NCBI GenBank assembly: GCA_019455045.1
Contig: JACFND010000024.1
Coordinates: 1 to 37,117 of the forward strand
Direction: 5' to 3'
Source: Flavobacteriia bacterium
GTDB lineage: Bacteria; Bacteroidota; Bacteroidia; Flavobacteriales; Weeksellaceae
DNA: 37,117 bases
A program made the translations under genes and the position numbers. Positions 26,572-33,867 of the stretch are shown here, in pieces (position 1 is the first letter of the stretch; every line of letters begins with the position of its first letter). Below the pieces are notes generated by a model, which was given only the letters and a program-made list of their open reading frames with translations, was not told where the DNA came from and did no database searches.

Positions 26572-27024
26572 ATGAATCAACCGGTCTGGCATTTTAAAAC
26601 TTTTGATCAGCTCACAGCTGCGGAACTCTATGAAATCCTCAGACTCAGAAACGAAGTCTTTGTGGTGGAACAAAACTGTGTTTACAACGAATGCGACGGC
26701 AAGGATTACAAATGTCTTCAGCTCTGGTGTACGCTTGACGGTCAGATTGTGGGTTCGTGCCGGATCGTTCCGCCGGGTGTTTCTTATGATGAACCTTCGT
26801 TTGGCAGGATTGTCAGCAAACCGGGATTCAGAGATTTGAAACTGGGTCATCAGATGATGGATCAGATTCTGCAAATCATCAGAAATTATTATCATACCGA
26901 AAAGGTGAGAATCAGCGCACAGGTTTATCTGAGAAAATTTTATGAAAAATACGGTTTTCGTCAGACTTCGGAAGAATATCTGGAAGACACGCTGCCCCAC
27001 ATGGAAATGCTGAGGGAAAATTAA
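26572..27024 (+). CDS. ElaA-like GNAT N-acetyltransferase
   Basis: A 150-residue single-domain GNAT protein with the ElaA signature near the start (LYEILRLRNEVFVVEQNC, then CDGKDYK), the acetyl-CoA-binding region FGRIVSKPGFRDLKLGHQMM and a terminal FYEKYGFRQTSEEYLEDTLPH block. The substrate is unknown. It faces away from asd across a 122-bp spacer that holds the asd -7 box and a near match (TAACTTCG) about 19 bases before its own ATG. Confidence 0.88.
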   Translation: MNQPVWHFKTFDQLTAAELYEILRLRNEVFVVEQNCVYNECDGKDYKCLQLWCTLDGQIVGSCRIVPPGVSYDEPSFGRIVSKPGFRDLKLGHQMMDQILQIIRNYYHTEKVRISAQVYLRKFYEKYGFRQTSEEYLEDTLPHMEMLREN

Positions 27025-27035
27025 TCTTAAGTCAT

Positions 27036-27135
27036 AAAAAAAATCCTAAAAGGATTTAACCATCAGTAACCATGGGTGAAACCCGTGGGAAAAATATCCG
27101 ACAGAAAAAGAACTCTGAAGGAGTTCAACCATAAT
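27036..27135. repeat. Intergenic multi-hairpin repeat element
   Basis: Three inverted repeats in a row: AAATCCT/AGGATTT (27041-27057), CCATGGGT/ACCCGTGG (27070-27088, 3-base loop) and GAACTC/GAGTTC (27110-27126). The segments after hairpins 1 and 3 are direct repeats of each other (AGGATTTAACCAT versus AGGAGTTCAACCAT), giving a period of about 70 bp, as in a tandem repeat with a partial second unit. I recall similar intergenic elements in many Bacteroidota genomes. On the minus strand, hairpins 1 and 3 are each followed by T-runs, so they may also end transcription of the PAP2 gene. Confidence 0.6.
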
Positions 27136-27165
27136 TATCCAACCGAAAAAAATGAATCTCTGAAA

Positions 27166-27825
27166 TTATTTTTTGGCCAAAATCTTTTTGTCGAGTTTGG
27201 TATTCGGCGACTGCCAGATAAAATAATAACCCAAAATCACAAACAGCAGACCGATCATACTGCCGCCGACGGTGTCGATCACAAAGTGTTTTGACAGATA
27301 AACCCTTCCAATGGCAACCAGACCCATCAGCACACAAAAAAGCAGCTGAAGACCTCTGTTTTTGATCTGAATACAGAGATAAAAACAAAGAATGACTGCA
27401 AGTATGGTGTGACCCGACGGAAAAGTATAGGGAATCTGAGAATCTACGCCGTCAACAAGATTCAGTCGGATGTTTCTCAATTCAAAATAATAGGTGGGTC
27501 TGTGTCCGTCTATAAAAAGCGAGCGTTTGATCAGCAAACCCGCCAGACTTGCTGTGAGCGTTGACCAGCCGAGAAACACAAAATTGCGCCAGCTTTTTTT
27601 CAAAATGATGAAAATCGCAAGTCCGATCAGTGTGTAAGTGGTGGCGATATCGGTGTAGTATCTGAAAAAATGATCAAAAAATTCACTGTGAAAACGACGG
27701 TTGAAATAAAGATGCAGTTCATCTTTTCCAAAATAGGAAGTGGCCATCAGCCCGATAAAATTTATCGTAAAGAAGCTGATAAAGAACAGCCATTGCCATT
27801 TGAGTAAATCTTTTGATCTGTCCAT
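27166..27825 (-). CDS. PAP2-superfamily membrane phosphatase
   Basis: A 219-residue protein from the ATG at 27825 (a TTG six codons upstream is rejected). About six TM helices carry the PAP2 signature: KRSLFIDGHRPTYYF (motif 1), YTFPSGHT (motif 2, residues about 142-149) and GRVYLSKHFVIDTVGG (motif 3, catalytic histidine). Members remove phosphate from undecaprenyl pyrophosphate, phosphatidylglycerophosphate or lipid A; the substrate cannot be told here. The two inverted repeats downstream with T-runs on this strand are likely terminators. Confidence 0.9.
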   Translation of the reverse strand: MDRSKDLLKWQWLFFISFFTINFIGLMATSYFGKDELHLYFNRRFHSEFFDHFFRYYTDIATTYTLIGLAIFIILKKSWRNFVFLGWSTLTASLAGLLIKRSLFIDGHRPTYYFELRNIRLNLVDGVDSQIPYTFPSGHTILAVILCFYLCIQIKNRGLQLLFCVLMGLVAIGRVYLSKHFVIDTVGGSMIGLLFVILGYYFIWQSPNTKLDKKILAKK

Positions 27826-27900
27826 TTCTGTATTCCGGTGCAAATTAAACGAAAAAAGGTTCTTTTTCCTTATCGTTTTTTGTTTTTTTATGTTTTTGGA

Positions 27901-29469
27901 TCAATTCGATTCGTTATAAAGCGTATTATTCCTGTTCAGAAAATTAAACTGCAAATATTTGTAAGCATCTCTCGGCACAATCCTGATCCATTTTTTGTAT
28001 TTGAAATACCACTTCTGTCGGATGCTCGGAATTCCTTTGGTCAGATAGGCAGCCATAAACGGATGCACATGGAGCGAAATATTTTTGACCTCTTTTCCCT
28101 TTGTTTCCATGATGTTTTTGAGAATCATCTCTATCCTTTCAATCACCACGATCGGTGCTTCAACTTTCTCGCCTTCCGGATTCGGGTTGTCCTCTTTTGT
28201 CAGGATGTTGAGTTCGGGTTTCACTCTTTGTCTGGTAATCTGGATCAGGCCAAATTTGCTCGGCGGAAGGATTTTGTGTTTTGCCCTGTCCTTCTGCATT
28301 TCTGCTTTCAGATGATCAAACAGTTCAACTTTGTGCGAATTGTTGGTCATATCGATAAAATCGACCACTATGATTCCGCCCATATCGCGCAGTCTCAGCT
28401 GACGTGCGATTTCGGTTGCAGCTACTTTGTTGACCGTCAGTGCGGTTTCTTCCTGATTGGTTGAATTTCTTGAAATATTTCCCGAATTCACATCGATCAC
28501 ATGAAGTGCTTCTGTATGTTCGATCACCAGATATGCACCTTTTGACTGCGGAATGGTTACATTTTTTCCAAATGAAAATTTGATCTGTCTCTCAATCCCG
28601 GCACGTTCAAAAAGCGGAACTTCCTCATCTTTGACGAGTTTGATGATCTTGGTTTTGTCGGGTGCGATGATTGAAAGATATTCCTTCATATCTCTTGCAA
28701 GCGCTTCATCGTCCACCATAATTTTTACAAATTCCTCATTGAAATTGTCTCTGAGAATGCCCGAAGCCAAATCCACTTCGCTCAGCAGTTTCATCGGGAC
28801 TTTCTTTTTCTGGATGTTTTTGAACGCAGTCTGCCATTTGTTCATCAAAAAGTTCAAATCTGCATGCAGCTCCGCAACTTTCTTTTCTTCGGCAGCTGTT
28901 CTGATGATGATCCCGAATCCTTCGGGTTTGATACTTTCCACCAATGCGGTCAGCCGGTCTCTTTCAGACTTTGAACTCACCTTTTGTGAAATTGAAACTT
29001 TGTCCGCGTAAGGACACAGGATCAGATATCTGCCGGCAATCGAAATTTCGGATGTGATTCTCGGCCCTTTTGTATGGATCGGTTCTTTGGTGATCTGAAC
29101 CAGTATCTGATCGCCCGGAGCCAGCACCTGATCGATGGTTCCGTTTTTGTTGATCAAGGGTTCTTTTTTAAATGATTTCAGGTGATGCGATTTGTATTTT
29201 CCGCTGCTCACCAGTTTTGTATAGGTAAGTGAAGATTTCACATTCGGTCCCAAATCGTGATAATGCAAAAAAGCATCTTTTGAATAACCGATATCCACAA
29301 AAGCCGCATTCAGACTGGGCGCGAGCTTTTTTACCTTTCCCAGATACATATCTCCTACCGCAAAATTAAGATCCAGATTCTCCTGATGGAGTTCCATCAG
29401 TCTGCCCTCTTCAAGGAGCGCGATCTGAACCGAATCCTCACTTGCGGAAACAATTAATTCTTTATTCAT
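27901..29469 (-). CDS. rng: Ribonuclease G (Rne/Rng family), zinc-link cysteines absent
   Basis: A 522-residue endoribonuclease. The N-terminal S1-like domain begins around VGDMYLGKVKKLAPSLNAAFVDIG (residues 38-61), and the catalytic core has the two magnesium-binding aspartates D326 (HVIDVNSGN) and D370 (GGIIVVDFIDM), followed by the DNase-I-like and small domains. The zinc-link CPxCxG motif of RNase E/G is replaced by a cysteine-free segment (TKEDNPNPEGEKVEAP, about 424-439). It processes rRNA and decays mRNA. It has its own promoter downstream of the HU operon terminator, with a 5' leader of about 107 bases. Confidence 0.93.
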   Translation of the reverse strand: MNKELIVSASEDSVQIALLEEGRLMELHQENLDLNFAVGDMYLGKVKKLAPSLNAAFVDIGYSKDAFLHYHDLGPNVKSSLTYTKLVSSGKYKSHHLKSFKKEPLINKNGTIDQVLAPGDQILVQITKEPIHTKGPRITSEISIAGRYLILCPYADKVSISQKVSSKSERDRLTALVESIKPEGFGIIIRTAAEEKKVAELHADLNFLMNKWQTAFKNIQKKKVPMKLLSEVDLASGILRDNFNEEFVKIMVDDEALARDMKEYLSIIAPDKTKIIKLVKDEEVPLFERAGIERQIKFSFGKNVTIPQSKGAYLVIEHTEALHVIDVNSGNISRNSTNQEETALTVNKVAATEIARQLRLRDMGGIIVVDFIDMTNNSHKVELFDHLKAEMQKDRAKHKILPPSKFGLIQITRQRVKPELNILTKEDNPNPEGEKVEAPIVVIERIEMILKNIMETKGKEVKNISLHVHPFMAAYLTKGIPSIRQKWYFKYKKWIRIVPRDAYKYLQFNFLNRNNTLYNESN

Positions 29470-29582
29470 TTCTGCAAATTACTATAAAAAAGAGTAACAC
29501 AAACCATCCGGAATGCATTTTCGAAAGGACTTTTCAAACCGTGATTTCCAAAATCCGGTTTTCAAAACATTCAGCCCCGATT

Positions 29583-29615
29583 CAAAGTTACCCAAACTTA
29601 ACACAAACAACAAAA
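29583..29615 (-). promoter_or_regulatory. Promoter of rng
   Basis: On the minus strand TTTTG (29611-29615) is followed after exactly 20 bases by TAACTTTG (29583-29590), matching the Bacteroidota -33/-7 pattern. The -33 box lies in the T-tract of the preceding terminator. The predicted leader before the rng ATG is about 107 bases. Confidence 0.65.
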
Positions 29616-29647
29616 GCACTTTCCGAACGATTCCGATTGGAAAGTGC
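29611..29647 (-). terminator. Terminator of the HU / small basic ORF operon
   Basis: Perfect 9-bp stem (GCACTTTCC at 29616-29624, GGAAAGTGC at 29639-29647, 14-base loop) followed on the minus strand by TTTTGTTGTTT. It lies 25 bases past the stop of the 30-codon ORF. Confidence 0.8.
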
Positions 29648-29671
29648 ATTAAAGGTCTTGTCAAAAAGATT

Positions 29672-29764
29672 TTACTTTTTCTTTTTGTGTCTGTTCAGTC
29701 TGCTTCTCTTTTTTCTTTTGTGGGTCGCTACCTTATGTCTTTTTCTTTTTTTACCGCTTGGCAT
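29672..29764 (-). CDS. 30-residue very basic protein, possible ribosome-associated peptide
   Basis: An ATG-to-TAA frame of 30 codons starting 7 bases after the HU stop and ending 25 bases before the operon terminator. The product begins MPSGKKRKRHKVATHKRKK and ends RLNRHKKKK: 17 Lys/Arg and 3 His out of 30, no acidic residue. I recall near-identical small ORFs in other Bacteroidota, usually unannotated or called hypothetical. The composition resembles very small ribosomal proteins (bL36, bTHX type); a Bacteroidota-specific ribosomal protein is possible but unproven. Position, clean start and terminator make it a real gene, not a shadow. Confidence 0.8.
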   Translation of the reverse strand: MPSGKKRKRHKVATHKRKKRSRLNRHKKKK

Positions 29765-29771
29765 ATTTCAA

Positions 29772-30062
29772 TTATTTTGCTTTAACTTTTGCTTTTACGC
29801 TTTCAACAAATGTCTTTGCCGGTTTAAAAGCAGGGACATGATGAGCCGGGATGATGATAGAAGTACCTTTTGAAATATTTCTTCCGGTTTTCTCAGCTCT
29901 CTTTTTAACGATGAATGAGCCGAATCCTCTCAAATATACATTTTCTCCCGATTCCAAAGAGCTCTTAACTTCATCCATAAAATACTCAACCACTTTCTGT
30001 GTTTCGTTTTTCTCAAGTCCCAACTTGTTTGAAATGTTGGCAACGATTTCTGCTTTCGTCAT
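29772..30062 (-). CDS. hup: HU-family DNA-binding protein
   Basis: A 96-residue histone-like protein: helical N-terminus (MTKAEIVANISNKLGLEKNE), SLESGENVYLRGFGSFIVKKR of the beta-arm base, RNISKGTSIIIPAHHVPAFKPAKTF of the DNA-binding arm and final helix. The length is standard. It bends and compacts DNA. It heads a two-gene operon with the 30-residue basic ORF, transcribed divergently from mutY; a TATATTTG box lies about 41 bases before its ATG. Confidence 0.95.
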   Translation of the reverse strand: MTKAEIVANISNKLGLEKNETQKVVEYFMDEVKSSLESGENVYLRGFGSFIVKKRAEKTGRNISKGTSIIIPAHHVPAFKPAKTFVESVKAKVKAK

Positions 30063-30102
30063 AATTAATATTTTTTGTTTTTAATTTTGCTTTCAAAGGC
30101 TG

Positions 30103-30110
30103 CAAATATA
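30103..30110 (-). promoter_or_regulatory. -7 box of the HU operon
   Basis: TATATTTG on the minus strand, 40 bases before the HU ATG, in the 88-bp divergent spacer with mutY. The -33 element is not clear; a TTTTG is 15 bp upstream. Confidence 0.45.
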
Positions 30111-30150
30111 ATATTTGTACCAAAACAAAAAAAGAATTCTCATCATAATT

Positions 30151-31170
30151 ATGAGTTTTAACTATCTGATATTGATTTGGTTTGATGCAAACAAGAGAAA
30201 TCTGCCCTGGAGAGATCAAACCGACCCCTACAAAATATGGATTTCTGAAATTATATTGCAGCAGACCAGAGTTGTACAGGGCACAAAATATTATCTCAAT
30301 TTCCTGAGAAGCTTTCCGACCATCCGACATCTGGCAGAAGCAGACGAACAGCAGGTGCTCAAACTCTGGCAGGGACTGGGTTATTATTCAAGAGCACGAA
30401 ATCTTCATCAGAGTGCAAAATACATCGTGGAAAAACTGAACGGTCGGTTTCCGGATCATTACAATGATCTTCTGAAATTAAAAGGAGTCGGCGAATATAC
30501 CGCAGCCGCCATCGCATCGATCGCATTTCACGAAGCAGTGCCAGCCATCGACGGAAATGCTTTTCGGGTGCTGTCGAGAAATTTTGACATCGAACTTGAT
30601 ATCAGCGATTCAAAAACAAAAAAATATTTTCAGCAGCTCGGAACTGAAATCATTGATCAGAAAAGACCCGGAGATTTTAATCAGGCAGTGATGGAACTCG
30701 GCGCAACCGTCTGTCTGCCAAAAAATCCGAAATGCGAAATCTGTCCGCTGAATGAATCATGTGCCGCATTGGCAAAAAACAAAACCGATCAGCTGCCGGT
30801 CAAATCAAATAAACTGAAAATCAAAAGCCGTCAATTGAACTTTTTTGAAATCACAGACGGAGAAAATTTCCTGATGGTCAAAAGAACGGCAGATGATATC
30901 TGGAAAAATCTGTACAGTTTTCCGCTGATTGAAGATCAGATCAAAAATCAAAATCCGTTTGGAATTTCGGATGAACCCATTCATTCTGGCAACACAATCC
31001 ACCTGCTCACTCATCAGCGGCTGACGATTGATTTCTGGCGTTTGGAACTGGATGAAACCGAATTTGGAAAATTATCAAAAAAGATCGGTGCAGCTGTTTA
31101 TTCATCCGAAGAACTGAAATCACTGCCGGTACCCAAACCGATAGAAAATTATTTGAAGTCCAAAATATAA
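30151..31170 (+). CDS. mutY: A/G-specific adenine glycosylase MutY
   Basis: A 339-residue protein from the ATG at 30151; a TTG at 30115 would add an unconserved lysine-rich leader and is rejected. Visible are LPWRDQTDPYKIWISEIILQQTRV with the catalytic Glu (about 33), the helix-hairpin-helix LLKLKGVGEYTAAAIASIAF, catalytic Asp134 in VPAIDGNAFRVLSR, and the [4Fe-4S] ligands C188-x6-C195-x2-C198-x5-C204. The C-terminal NUDIX-like 8-oxoG reader is present and short. It removes adenine opposite 8-oxoguanine. It is transcribed divergently from HU and followed by ssb. Confidence 0.95.
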   Translation: MSFNYLILIWFDANKRNLPWRDQTDPYKIWISEIILQQTRVVQGTKYYLNFLRSFPTIRHLAEADEQQVLKLWQGLGYYSRARNLHQSAKYIVEKLNGRFPDHYNDLLKLKGVGEYTAAAIASIAFHEAVPAIDGNAFRVLSRNFDIELDISDSKTKKYFQQLGTEIIDQKRPGDFNQAVMELGATVCLPKNPKCEICPLNESCAALAKNKTDQLPVKSNKLKIKSRQLNFFEITDGENFLMVKRTADDIWKNLYSFPLIEDQIKNQNPFGISDEPIHSGNTIHLLTHQRLTIDFWRLELDETEFGKLSKKIGAAVYSSEELKSLPVPKPIENYLKSKI

Positions 31171-31188
31171 TCTCAATTTTACGGTTTG

Positions 31189-31204
31189 TATATTTGTATA
31201 TTTG
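31189..31204 (+). promoter_or_regulatory. Tandem -7 boxes upstream of ssb
   Basis: Two adjacent copies of TATATTTG, each matching TAnnTTTG; the second ends 18 bases before the ssb ATG. They lie after the mutY stop, so ssb has its own start(s) besides read-through. Confidence 0.5.
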
Positions 31205-31222
31205 ATAAAAGTTGAATGAATT

Positions 31223-31666
31223 ATGAGCGGTACAATTAATAAGGTGATTTTGATCGGCAATGTGGGCGGAGAAGTGAAAATCCACAGATTTGACAACAAC
31301 AATCTGATCGGCAGGCTGTCGATTGCAACCAGTGAAAGCTATGTGACAAAAGACACCAACGAAAGAGTGGAACAGACCGAATGGCACAATCTGGTGGTGA
31401 GAAACAAGCTGGCTGAGATCTTTGAAAAATATGTAAAAAAAGGAGACAAGATTTATGTGGAAGGAAAACTGAAGACCAGAAAATGGCAGGATCAGAGCGG
31501 TCAGGAACGATATATGACCGAAATCGTGGTCAGCGATTTTTCATTTCTGACACCAAAATCTTCAAATCCGGGTGAACGCGAACCGACTGTTGAAAATCCA
31601 AAAAATCCGGCCGAAAATCCTGAAATTATTGATGAGAAAGAAGATGATGAGGGATTGCCGTTTTGA
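31223..31666 (+). CDS. ssb: Single-stranded DNA-binding protein
   Basis: A 147-residue SSB: OB fold in residues 1-110 (NKVILIGNVGGEVKIHRFD; SIATSESYVTKD; TEWHNLVVRNKLAEIFEKYV; KKGDKIYVEGKLKTRKWQD), a Pro/Asn/Glu-rich linker, and the acidic interaction tip DDEGLPF that binds repair and replication partners. It covers single-stranded DNA in replication and repair, acting with RecO in this genome. The 3' end overlaps the start of gldD. Two tandem -7 boxes precede it. Confidence 0.95.
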   Translation: MSGTINKVILIGNVGGEVKIHRFDNNNLIGRLSIATSESYVTKDTNERVEQTEWHNLVVRNKLAEIFEKYVKKGDKIYVEGKLKTRKWQDQSGQERYMTEIVVSDFSFLTPKSSNPGEREPTVENPKNPAENPEIIDEKEDDEGLPF

Positions 31667-32234
31667 CAAAAGAATTTCCGGTTTTGTAATCTTACTGCTG
31701 ACTTCGGTAATGATAATCAGCTGCGGCGATGATTATTCGGTAAAACCGATCGGACAGCTGAGATTGGATTATCCGGATGCAGTTTATAAAAAATTTGATT
31801 CCAACTGTCCATTCAGTTTTGAATATTCGACTTTCAGCATTGAAAAACCAAAAGAAAAACCCTGCTGGTTTATTTTGAATTATCCGGAAATGAAGGCAAA
31901 TCTGTATCTGACTTATTATCCGATCAACGGAAGCGAAGATTTGGCGGTAAAAATCAAGGACAGTGAGAAAATTGTTCAGAATCAGACGGTAAAAGCAAGT
32001 TATATTTCGCCGAGAGAATTTAATTTTGACGATCACAAAGTGTACGGGACTTTGTTTGAACTCGGCGGAGATGCTGCGATCAATCTTCAATTTCACGCCA
32101 CAGACAGCACCCGAAACCTGCTGACGGGTTCGGTTTATTTTTCTGCACCGCCCAAATATGATTCGCTTCAGCCCGCGATTCAGTATCTGAAAAAAGATGT
32201 GGTTCATCTGATTGAAACACTCAGGTGGAAATAA
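31644..32234 (+). CDS. gldD: Gliding motility lipoprotein GldD
   Basis: A 196-residue lipoprotein; the start at ATG 31644 (or 31647) overlaps the ssb 3' end by about 20 bases. The signal peptide ends with lipobox IISC (Cys near residue 30), followed by GDDYSVKPIGQLRLDYPDAVYK, FSFEYSTFS, EKPCWFILNYPEMKANLYLTY and HATDSTRNLLTGSVYFSAPP, all features of GldD. GldD is required for gliding motility and T9SS function in Flavobacterium johnsoniae; its exact role is not known. The usual neighbour gldE is not present between ssb and gldD. Alternative upstream ATG codons lie inside ssb. Confidence 0.88.
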   Translation: MMRDCRFDKRISGFVILLLTSVMIISCGDDYSVKPIGQLRLDYPDAVYKKFDSNCPFSFEYSTFSIEKPKEKPCWFILNYPEMKANLYLTYYPINGSEDLAVKIKDSEKIVQNQTVKASYISPREFNFDDHKVYGTLFELGGDAAINLQFHATDSTRNLLTGSVYFSAPPKYDSLQPAIQYLKKDVVHLIETLRWK

Positions 32235-32256
32235 TTTTCCAATCCGTCCAAAAACC

Positions 32257-32264
32257 TTAATTTT
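32257..32264 (+). promoter_or_regulatory. -7 box upstream of rseP
   Basis: TAATTTTG, full match to TAnnTTTG, ends 18 bases before the ATG at 32283; TTTT is present 19 bp upstream as a weak -33. Confidence 0.45.
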
Positions 32265-32282
32265 GCAGCTTATTAAAAAATA

Positions 32283-33626
32283 ATGAAAGAAATACTGATT
32301 CAGGTGACACAGCTGATCCTCTGTCTGTCGATCCTGGTGACTCTGCACGAATTGGGGCATTTTCTTGCCGCAAAATTCTTCAAAGCAAAAGTCGATAAGT
32401 TCATGCTGTTTTTTGATCCCTGGTTTGCGATTTTCAAAAAGAAAGTCGGTGAAACCACCTACGGAATCGGCTGGCTGCCATTGGGCGGCTATGTGAAGAT
32501 CGCGGGAATGATCGATGAAAGCATGGACAAAGAACAGCTGAAACAGGAACCGCAGCCCTGGGAATTCAGAAGCAAACCCGCATGGCAGCGACTGATCATC
32601 ATGCTGGCCGGAATCATCGTCAACGTACTGCTCGCCTGGACAATATATACCGCAATGCTGGTGCACTACGGCGACAATTATGTATCTGTGGACAAAATGC
32701 AGGAAAACGGTCTTGCCTTTAGTGAAGCGATGAAACAGGCAGGTTTTGAAGACGGCGACAAAATCATGGCGGTTGACGGAAAAATGCAGAGCAGAGCCGA
32801 CTGGCTGGCAATCGATATACTGCTTGCAGACTCGATCCGCGTGGAAAGAGACGGAAAACAGCAGACCATCAGACTGAGCGACGGCAACATCAAATCGATA
32901 CTGAACGGTGCGATGAGACAGGGACTTTTCTCACCCGATGTAAAAGATGTGGTGGTGGACAGCATCATCGCGGGCGGAAATGCCGAAAAAGCCGGACTGA
33001 AAAGAAATGACCAAATCATAGCAATCAACGGAAACCGGCTGAACAGGTTCAGCGATTTTAAAAGCGAACTTCAGACATTGAAAGGAGATTCGATTCGGCT
33101 GACCGTAAACAGAGCCAATCAGGAGATTGAGCTTCAGGCTTTGGTATCCGATTCTGCTTCGCTTGGGTTTTACAACCGGGGAATGCCCGAATCTCAATCG
33201 AGCAACCTGATTGTGAAAAACGAATACAGTTTACTCGAGGCGATACCGGCCGGATTCAACAAGACATATACCAATCTGGCCTATCAGATCAAACAGTTCA
33301 AACTGATCATCAGACCCAAGACCGAGGCATACAAACAGGTCAGCGGGCCATTGAGACTGTTTAAAGTCTTTGATCCGAAGTGGGACTGGGAAAAATTCTG
33401 GGGATTCACCGCAATGTTTTCGATCTGGCTTGCATTTATCAATCTGCTGCCGATCCCGGCGCTTGACGGCGGACATGCGATGTTTACCATCATAGAAATG
33501 ATCACCGGCAGAAAAATGAGCGAAAAAACGATGGAGATCGCTCAGATCGCCGGCTTTATCATACTGATGGGACTGATGGCGCTGATCTTCGGAAATGATA
33601 TCTACCGACTGATTGTCGACGGATAG
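32283..33626 (+). CDS. rseP: RseP-type site-2 intramembrane zinc metalloprotease
   Basis: A 447-residue membrane protease with HELGH at residues 22-26 in the first TM helix, the GIGWLPLGGYVKIAGM segment, two PDZ-like regions (about 140-215 and 215-290; GGNAEKAGLKRNDQIIAINGNRL) and the third zinc ligand in INLLPIPALDGGHAMF near residue 393. It cleaves TM segments of anti-sigma factors and signal peptides. TAATTTTG precedes it and a rho-independent terminator follows. It is the last core gene before the AT-rich islet. Confidence 0.94.
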   Translation: MKEILIQVTQLILCLSILVTLHELGHFLAAKFFKAKVDKFMLFFDPWFAIFKKKVGETTYGIGWLPLGGYVKIAGMIDESMDKEQLKQEPQPWEFRSKPAWQRLIIMLAGIIVNVLLAWTIYTAMLVHYGDNYVSVDKMQENGLAFSEAMKQAGFEDGDKIMAVDGKMQSRADWLAIDILLADSIRVERDGKQQTIRLSDGNIKSILNGAMRQGLFSPDVKDVVVDSIIAGGNAEKAGLKRNDQIIAINGNRLNRFSDFKSELQTLKGDSIRLTVNRANQEIELQALVSDSASLGFYNRGMPESQSSNLIVKNEYSLLEAIPAGFNKTYTNLAYQIKQFKLIIRPKTEAYKQVSGPLRLFKVFDPKWDWEKFWGFTAMFSIWLAFINLLPIPALDGGHAMFTIIEMITGRKMSEKTMEIAQIAGFIILMGLMALIFGNDIYRLIVDG

Positions 33627-33653
33627 GCTATTTGGGAAATAGAAAGTATTAAA

Positions 33654-33683
33654 AACGGATCGTGAGAGCGGTTCGTTTTTTTT
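33654..33683 (+). terminator. Rho-independent terminator of rseP
   Basis: Nine-pair stem with two G-T wobbles (AACGGATCG at 33654-33662, CGGTTCGTT at 33669-33677, 6-base loop TGAGAG) running into a T-tract up to 33683. It lies 27 bases after the rseP stop. Confidence 0.8.
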
Positions 33684-33707
33684 GTGGATGGTTCTAATTG
33701 GAATATT

Positions 33708-33715
33708 TACATTTG
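33708..33715 (+). promoter_or_regulatory. Possible -7 box of the AT-rich islet
   Basis: TACATTTG matches TAnnTTTG; TTTG is present 23 bp upstream. It lies 152 bases before the first islet ATG, in a 184-bp AT-rich leader with no convincing ORF. Whether the islet is read from here is uncertain. Confidence 0.3.
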
Positions 33716-33867
33716 TAATCCTTATACATCTTAAAGCTTTAATTCAAATTATTACAGGTATTAAGATGGAGATAATTTTTGTAACTTTAAATGAAGCCAA
33801 CCAAAAATATTAAAATGAGCCGTTGGAAAAACAAAACTTTTTAATGATTAACTAAACGGATATCTTT

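Noticed and set aside
27838..28464. 208-codon plus-strand ORF
   Set aside because: Antisense to rng, with no recognisable domain.
31692..32666. 324-codon minus-strand ORF
   Set aside because: Antisense to gldD and rseP, both of which have clear family motifs; it is a shadow.
33791..33844. 17-codon ORF in the leader of the AT-rich islet, preceded by TAACTTTA
   Set aside because: Too short and without conservation evidence; it could be a leader peptide but nothing in the sequence supports it.
33627..33867. Riboswitch in the long leader before the islet
   Set aside because: Apart from the rseP terminator no conserved aptamer-like pairing was found; the region is simply AT-rich.
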